Both the position numbers and the translations under genes were made by a program. The notes below the pieces were generated by a model. The model worked only from the letters and a program-made list of their open reading frames with translations, ran no database searches and had not been told where the DNA came from. 64,000 bases of DNA, taken from positions 140,360,127 through 140,424,126 of the forward strand of contig NC_134833.1 in the NCBI RefSeq assembly GCF_004210375.1, read 5' to 3'. Source of the DNA: Tachypleus tridentatus. Lineage: Eukaryota; Arthropoda; Merostomata; Xiphosura; Limulidae. Shown here one piece after another: positions 61,028 through 64,000 of the stretch. Positions within the stretch are counted from its first letter, which is position 1; the number at the start of each line of letters is the position of its first letter.

Positions 61028-64000
61028 CTAAAGAAGAAACAAATTATCTCCATTACTGTTTATTATTCAGTTTCTTAAATCTTCAGTAGAGTTGGCTAAC
61101 TGTTGGGCTCTTTAATTAACAAACAATTTTAATTGGAAGCTAGCTTTCATTTATGTTAAACCATGTGGAGACAGCCTTGATCACTCCTATAAACAAAATA
61201 TGTAGTTTAAAAACAGTTTTCAGGGCCTACAAAGTTTTGAAAAAAATAAATTTATCCAAAGTTATGGAAAAGTTGTAGATAAGTTTCTCCTACTGTATTA
61301 ATAACCAGTGTGTTTTTGTTGATTACATCATATAACAGTCATGCACTTCCAAGCAAACCTTTCATGTTTCCCTTATGTGGACATTTGTATGCTTCCATGA
61401 AGCCAATGATAAGTACAAGGAATGGCTTATGTGCAATGTGTACCATAACAAGGTTGATGTTTGCAATAATGTGCAAGTCTGCCACGATAAGCCATAGGAA
61501 GGGGAAAAAGCATGAGCTGATGTGTATAGTTTACTCAATCAACAGCAGCCATGCTAACCACATACAGCTCGATATCACCTAGATATAGGCTGATGCCAGA
61601 TAGAGAACATCAAGAGTTAGGTGTACAGTTGCAACAAATTAAGACCACCATATTCCAACAAATGAATAACATTCCAAAGTTAAATTTAGTATTACAAGGG
61701 ATTGGCCCAATTGTATTAATTTACAAAGATGTTATATTGTAATTAACTTTGAATGATTCACCTCAATATGTAATTTATTTAATACAAGGCAGACTGTATT
61801 CATCAAAAGAAAATGATTGGAAAGGAGATGTTCTATGGGTCATGAAGACTGCTGTTACAAAAGCTGTAAAAAAAAATGTTCATAATATGGCTTGTTTTGG
61901 ATTGGCTTCATCTGTCAAGTCACATTTGAATCAGAAATGTGAAACAAATGTAGACTTTGTGCTTTTGTCTGAAGAATCCTTAAATGGTAAAAACAGAAAG
62001 GACCAACTTGCAGTGTGCCTTTAGTCCACTGACTCTGAAAATGAAATAATCTGATGGTGACTTTCTTGATTTTGCATTTTTCAGCCACAACTTGGATAAT
62101 GATCTTTTGAGCCATTTCTTACAGTTGACAAAAGAACTTAACTGCTTTTTTCATGAGAAATTAGAATCAGAATTTAAAACTACACATTGAAACTGCTTTC
62201 AGTGCCTCTGATTTGGATGTACAAGCACTAATTAAATGACTGTACTGTTTTTGAGTATTTTAAGCTAAATTAGAAGCCTTTGATAAAATTACTGGTTTTT
62301 GTGTATGTATTGAAATTTTGTTGCAAGAAGTTCAAATTGAACTCTTACACCATACCAAAAAGTCAAGCATTTAATATTGTGAAATCTGTTACAAATGATG
62401 TCCTTCCTGCAGCAAAGTTATCATTCTATGTTTTGATATCTGAAGAACTCTTTCCATGCCTGACAAAATATCAAGATTGACCATCTTGTCCTGCCTTGGG
62501 TCATCTGTGATCTTGAGTTTATGTAAAACACAATGTGTTATGAAAACTGGCATGAAGAAAATGGAAAATATTAAAATCAGCTAAGCATGCCACTATCAGG
62601 TTTTGTGCAACAGAAAATATGAATGTATTGATTGCCACAGATAAAGTGACTCCAAGAGGTGAGTTTGCTTTTTGAAATGAATGTTTGTATGTTTAATTGA
62701 GAATCTGTGGTTAAATGTCCACTGAAATACTCATTTACGTGGACGTTACTTGTTTCCCTCCTCTTGAAAGGGCCTCAGATGGACTGGATAGCAAGACTTA
62801 TTTCCAGTGTGTACTCTTCACTCTTGTCAATTTGAAACATCTCAAAGCAGAAAGATATAATCACTTAATCAGACAGTAGGACGTGGTTTCATAGGGAGGT
62901 GTGAAGCCAAATTACCACATCTTTAAGGATTTTTTTCAAACACATGGGCCAAGCTGTGAATTAGAGTCCTTGCAGTGTGTTTGCACACTTGTTTTGATAC
63001 TCAGAGTCAACTAATTGAAAAGGGTTAATGCTTCAGAACATGCTGAACATCTCCTTGTTGGTCAGTGAGAAAAATTTGGAAAAAAAAAATTCCTTAATGG
63101 ATGCTGCTAATGATCTTGCTCACAAGACAACATAAAATAAGGAAAAAGACAAGCCCTTAAACGTTTTGATGAAGAAATTATAAAGATGGTGAAAAAGTAT
63201 TGTTAACCTGTAGTCACAAGTGTATATGATTTATTTTGTTCTATCTGGCCTGCAAGTCATGGAAAGCTGAATAACCAAAGGTGTGGAAATCCTGTTATAA
63301 CTATGAAATTATACTAGAAGTTTTAATAAGTACTAAATGACTGTTGTAAATAAAAACATTAGATTTTTAATAAGGATTTCTCTGTGAATTTACAAAACCT
63401 TTAAGGAGTGCAAAGTGACTTTTATGCTAAAACTAAAAACATTTTTTCACCTCACTTTGTTTTTCTAACTTCATTTGAATAATCTCTAGAACCACCAAAA
63501 AAAGAATATCACAAGTGTTTTTTTTTTTTAGTAAAATTTACTTCATCTCAACAGTAACTAGTGAAATTATCAATATGCAGCAACTGAAAGGTTAGAACAG
63601 AATCATAAATGAGTAAATTACACAATTACAATTATTTATCCTAATGGCTTCAGGCTTCTCAGCCATTTCAGAATTGTTTTCACTTAGCCGTAGTTCAAAG
63701 AACAATAAAAGTAATTACTCCAAGCTCACACTGGTTGATTTAAGATATTGTAAATTTATATTGTAAGACAGCAATCCTTGTGTGTTCTTCCATGAGAGAT
63801 CATAAAATGCTTTTTCTTTTCAGTTTTCTCACTTTTGGCACTTGTATGCATGTTTTAATAAGCTTATTCTTTCCTCACTCTGTTGGTTGTCCAACAATAA
63901 TACATGTAGCTTTCACATATACCAGACATTGGAATATAATATACTGTGACTCTAATACAGGTGAGTTAGGAAAGTTCTGTTACTGCTCACACCCATCAAG
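61028..64000. other. Right-end stretch, unresolved
   Basis: Should include introns of the - strand gene at 60308-61027. Stretches at 61310-62120 and 62280-62660 have several short + strand open frames (such as KAVKKNVHNMACFGLASSVK) that may be a decayed transposase. I could not assign a family or find further splice-compatible exons. Confidence 0.35.

Overview
This is a 64 kb window of an AT-rich animal nuclear genome. It has split genes with GT..AG introns, tRNA-derived SINEs, Penelope, Ty3/Gypsy and hAT elements, and long satellite-like arrays. The dominant SINE (tRNA-like head, conserved ~200 bp body, AAACAAAC-type tail) matches my memory of horseshoe-crab DNA (Limulus/Tachypleus). That taxonomic call is inference from memory; arthropod/chelicerate is a safer reading. 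No prokaryotic features are present.

Host genes. (1) Four + strand exons between 2740 and 8504 join in phase and encode the C-terminal extracellular calcium-binding (EC) domain of a SMOC/SPARC-family matrix protein; its 5' exons lie left of the window. (2) Nine + strand exons from 48687 to 59307 join in phase into a complete 381-residue ADAT3/TAD3, the non-catalytic partner of the tRNA wobble adenosine deaminase. (3) Two - strand exons (60308-60529 and 60972-61027) are the C-terminal end of an unidentified gene that runs tail-to-tail with ADAT3 and continues to the right. A frameshifted histone H3 pseudogene lies at 35706-36097.

Layout. 1-2200: degenerate satellite inside a foldback-like inverted repeat. 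2.7-8.5 kb: SMOC exons with SINEs in the introns. 8.5-16.3 kb: AT-rich intergenic DNA with SINEs. 16.35-26.9 kb: four unrelated tandem arrays (28 bp x about 200, 55 bp x 14, 26 bp x 5, 107 bp x 30). 26.9-32.8 kb: decayed Ty3/Gypsy sequence on the - strand. 32.8-38 kb: SINEs, the H3 pseudogene and a solo Penelope end. 38.6-40.4 kb: 36-bp and 88-bp arrays. 40.4-42.2 kb: dead ZBED-type hAT transposase. 43.97-46.88 kb: Penelope-like element with inverted arms, a 14-bp target duplication and hammerhead-like motifs. 48.7-59.3 kb: ADAT3, carrying a 2.4 kb hAT element in intron 6 and a 125-bp hAT MITE in intron 8. 60.3-64 kb: the unidentified - strand gene and AT-rich DNA.

The host genes show no evident functional link. 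Most of the window is transposon and satellite material. The most notable items are the Penelope insertion with its ribozyme-like arms, the highly homogeneous tandem-array cluster, and the well-resolved ADAT3 and SMOC gene models.
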